Assembly: GCA_018389105.1 (NCBI GenBank)
Contig: JACATO010000092.1
Coordinates: forward strand, 1,178,001-1,242,000
DNA: 64,000 nucleotides
Source: Nautilus pompilius
Lineage: Eukaryota > Mollusca > Cephalopoda > Nautilida > Nautilidae
Direction of reading: 5' to 3'
The notes under the pieces were generated by a model. That model worked only from the letters and a program-made list of their open reading frames with translations. It searched no databases and was not told the DNA's origin. Positions 63,601 to 64,000 of the stretch are shown here, piece after piece (within the stretch, counting starts at the first letter, position 1; every line of letters starts with the position of its first letter). The position numbers were made by a program, and so were the translations under genes.

Positions 63601-64000
63601 TAATGCATTGTGTATGTGTTATATATGACTCTCAGTTACAATTACTTATTATTTGTAAATATCCTGAGTTATTCTGTAATTATTTCCAATATTGTGTATA
63701 TTATGTATATTACCATACCTCAAGATGTAGTGTAAGTTAGGAGAATGAAAATTATCAACCATTGAACTATTTAACACTTTTAACCCTACTTACTTGACTG
63801 ACTAAAATGATTAAATAAATGGCAAAATATTTTAAGAGGTGAAACTTCTTATCTCTCATTAATTGACAGCTATTTTGGGGATTCTGTCCACCATTTACGT
63901 AAACTTGAGCACTACTTTAACTATTTATATTAATAAACTTTTTAATGATTATCTTCCTTTGGATACTAATGTCTCAAAGAAAGATTGAAAAACATGAATT

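Overview
The window is nuclear DNA of a multicellular animal. It is AT-rich, protein genes are split by GT-AG introns, tandem operon-like gene packing is absent, and the non-coding DNA is full of decayed DNA transposons. I could not fix the taxon. The RBM25 protein sequence, the mix of mariner, Tc1, pogo and hAT elements and the kb-sized introns suggest an invertebrate; an arthropod or chelicerate is plausible but unproven.

Layout. 1-16.4 kb: AT-rich, CpG-poor DNA downstream of, or in a large intron of, the minus-strand RBM25 gene, with Tc1 relics and two MITE-like elements. 16.4-22.6 kb: 5' half of RBM25 (minus strand): a 5'UTR exon and seven coding exons covering the leader and the whole RRM; the RE/RD-rich and PWI parts are not visible. 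A pogo/Tigger relic sits in one intron. 23.2-27.0 kb: a 3.8 kb hAT element with perfect 8-bp target duplications and a lightly broken transposase. 27.0-35.3 kb: a CpG-richer intergenic stretch with a Ty3/gypsy pol relic and little else recognisable. 35.3-52.6 kb: two testis-specific serine/threonine kinase (TSSK) genes arranged head to head. The minus-strand one is a single uninterrupted exon; the plus-strand one has four exons over about 16 kb. Their start codons are about 340 bp apart, and the gap holds four bZIP/CRE-like sites. Introns of the plus-strand gene hold a kinase-gene fragment, a CR1-like LINE relic, two mariners, a pogo relic, hAT elements and Tc1 relics. 52.6-64 kb: no gene recognised; a hAT MITE, a 2.4 kb hAT (GTF2IRD2/ZBED-like transposase relic), a possible tRNA-derived SINE, a CENPB/pogo-type fragment and another Tc1 relic.

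How the genes relate. RBM25 is a housekeeping splicing factor with a CpG-rich, TATA-less promoter carrying YY1-like motifs. The TSSK pair are probably germline protein kinases that may share a bidirectional promoter. Nothing links RBM25 functionally to the kinases. I did not find a clearly new multi-gene system. The most interesting items are the TSSK divergent promoter, the kinase fragment in the neighbour's intron, a PCNA-binding motif in a dead pogo element, a 52-nt palindromic insert in a hAT relic, and a sharp qualitative change in CpG content across the window.
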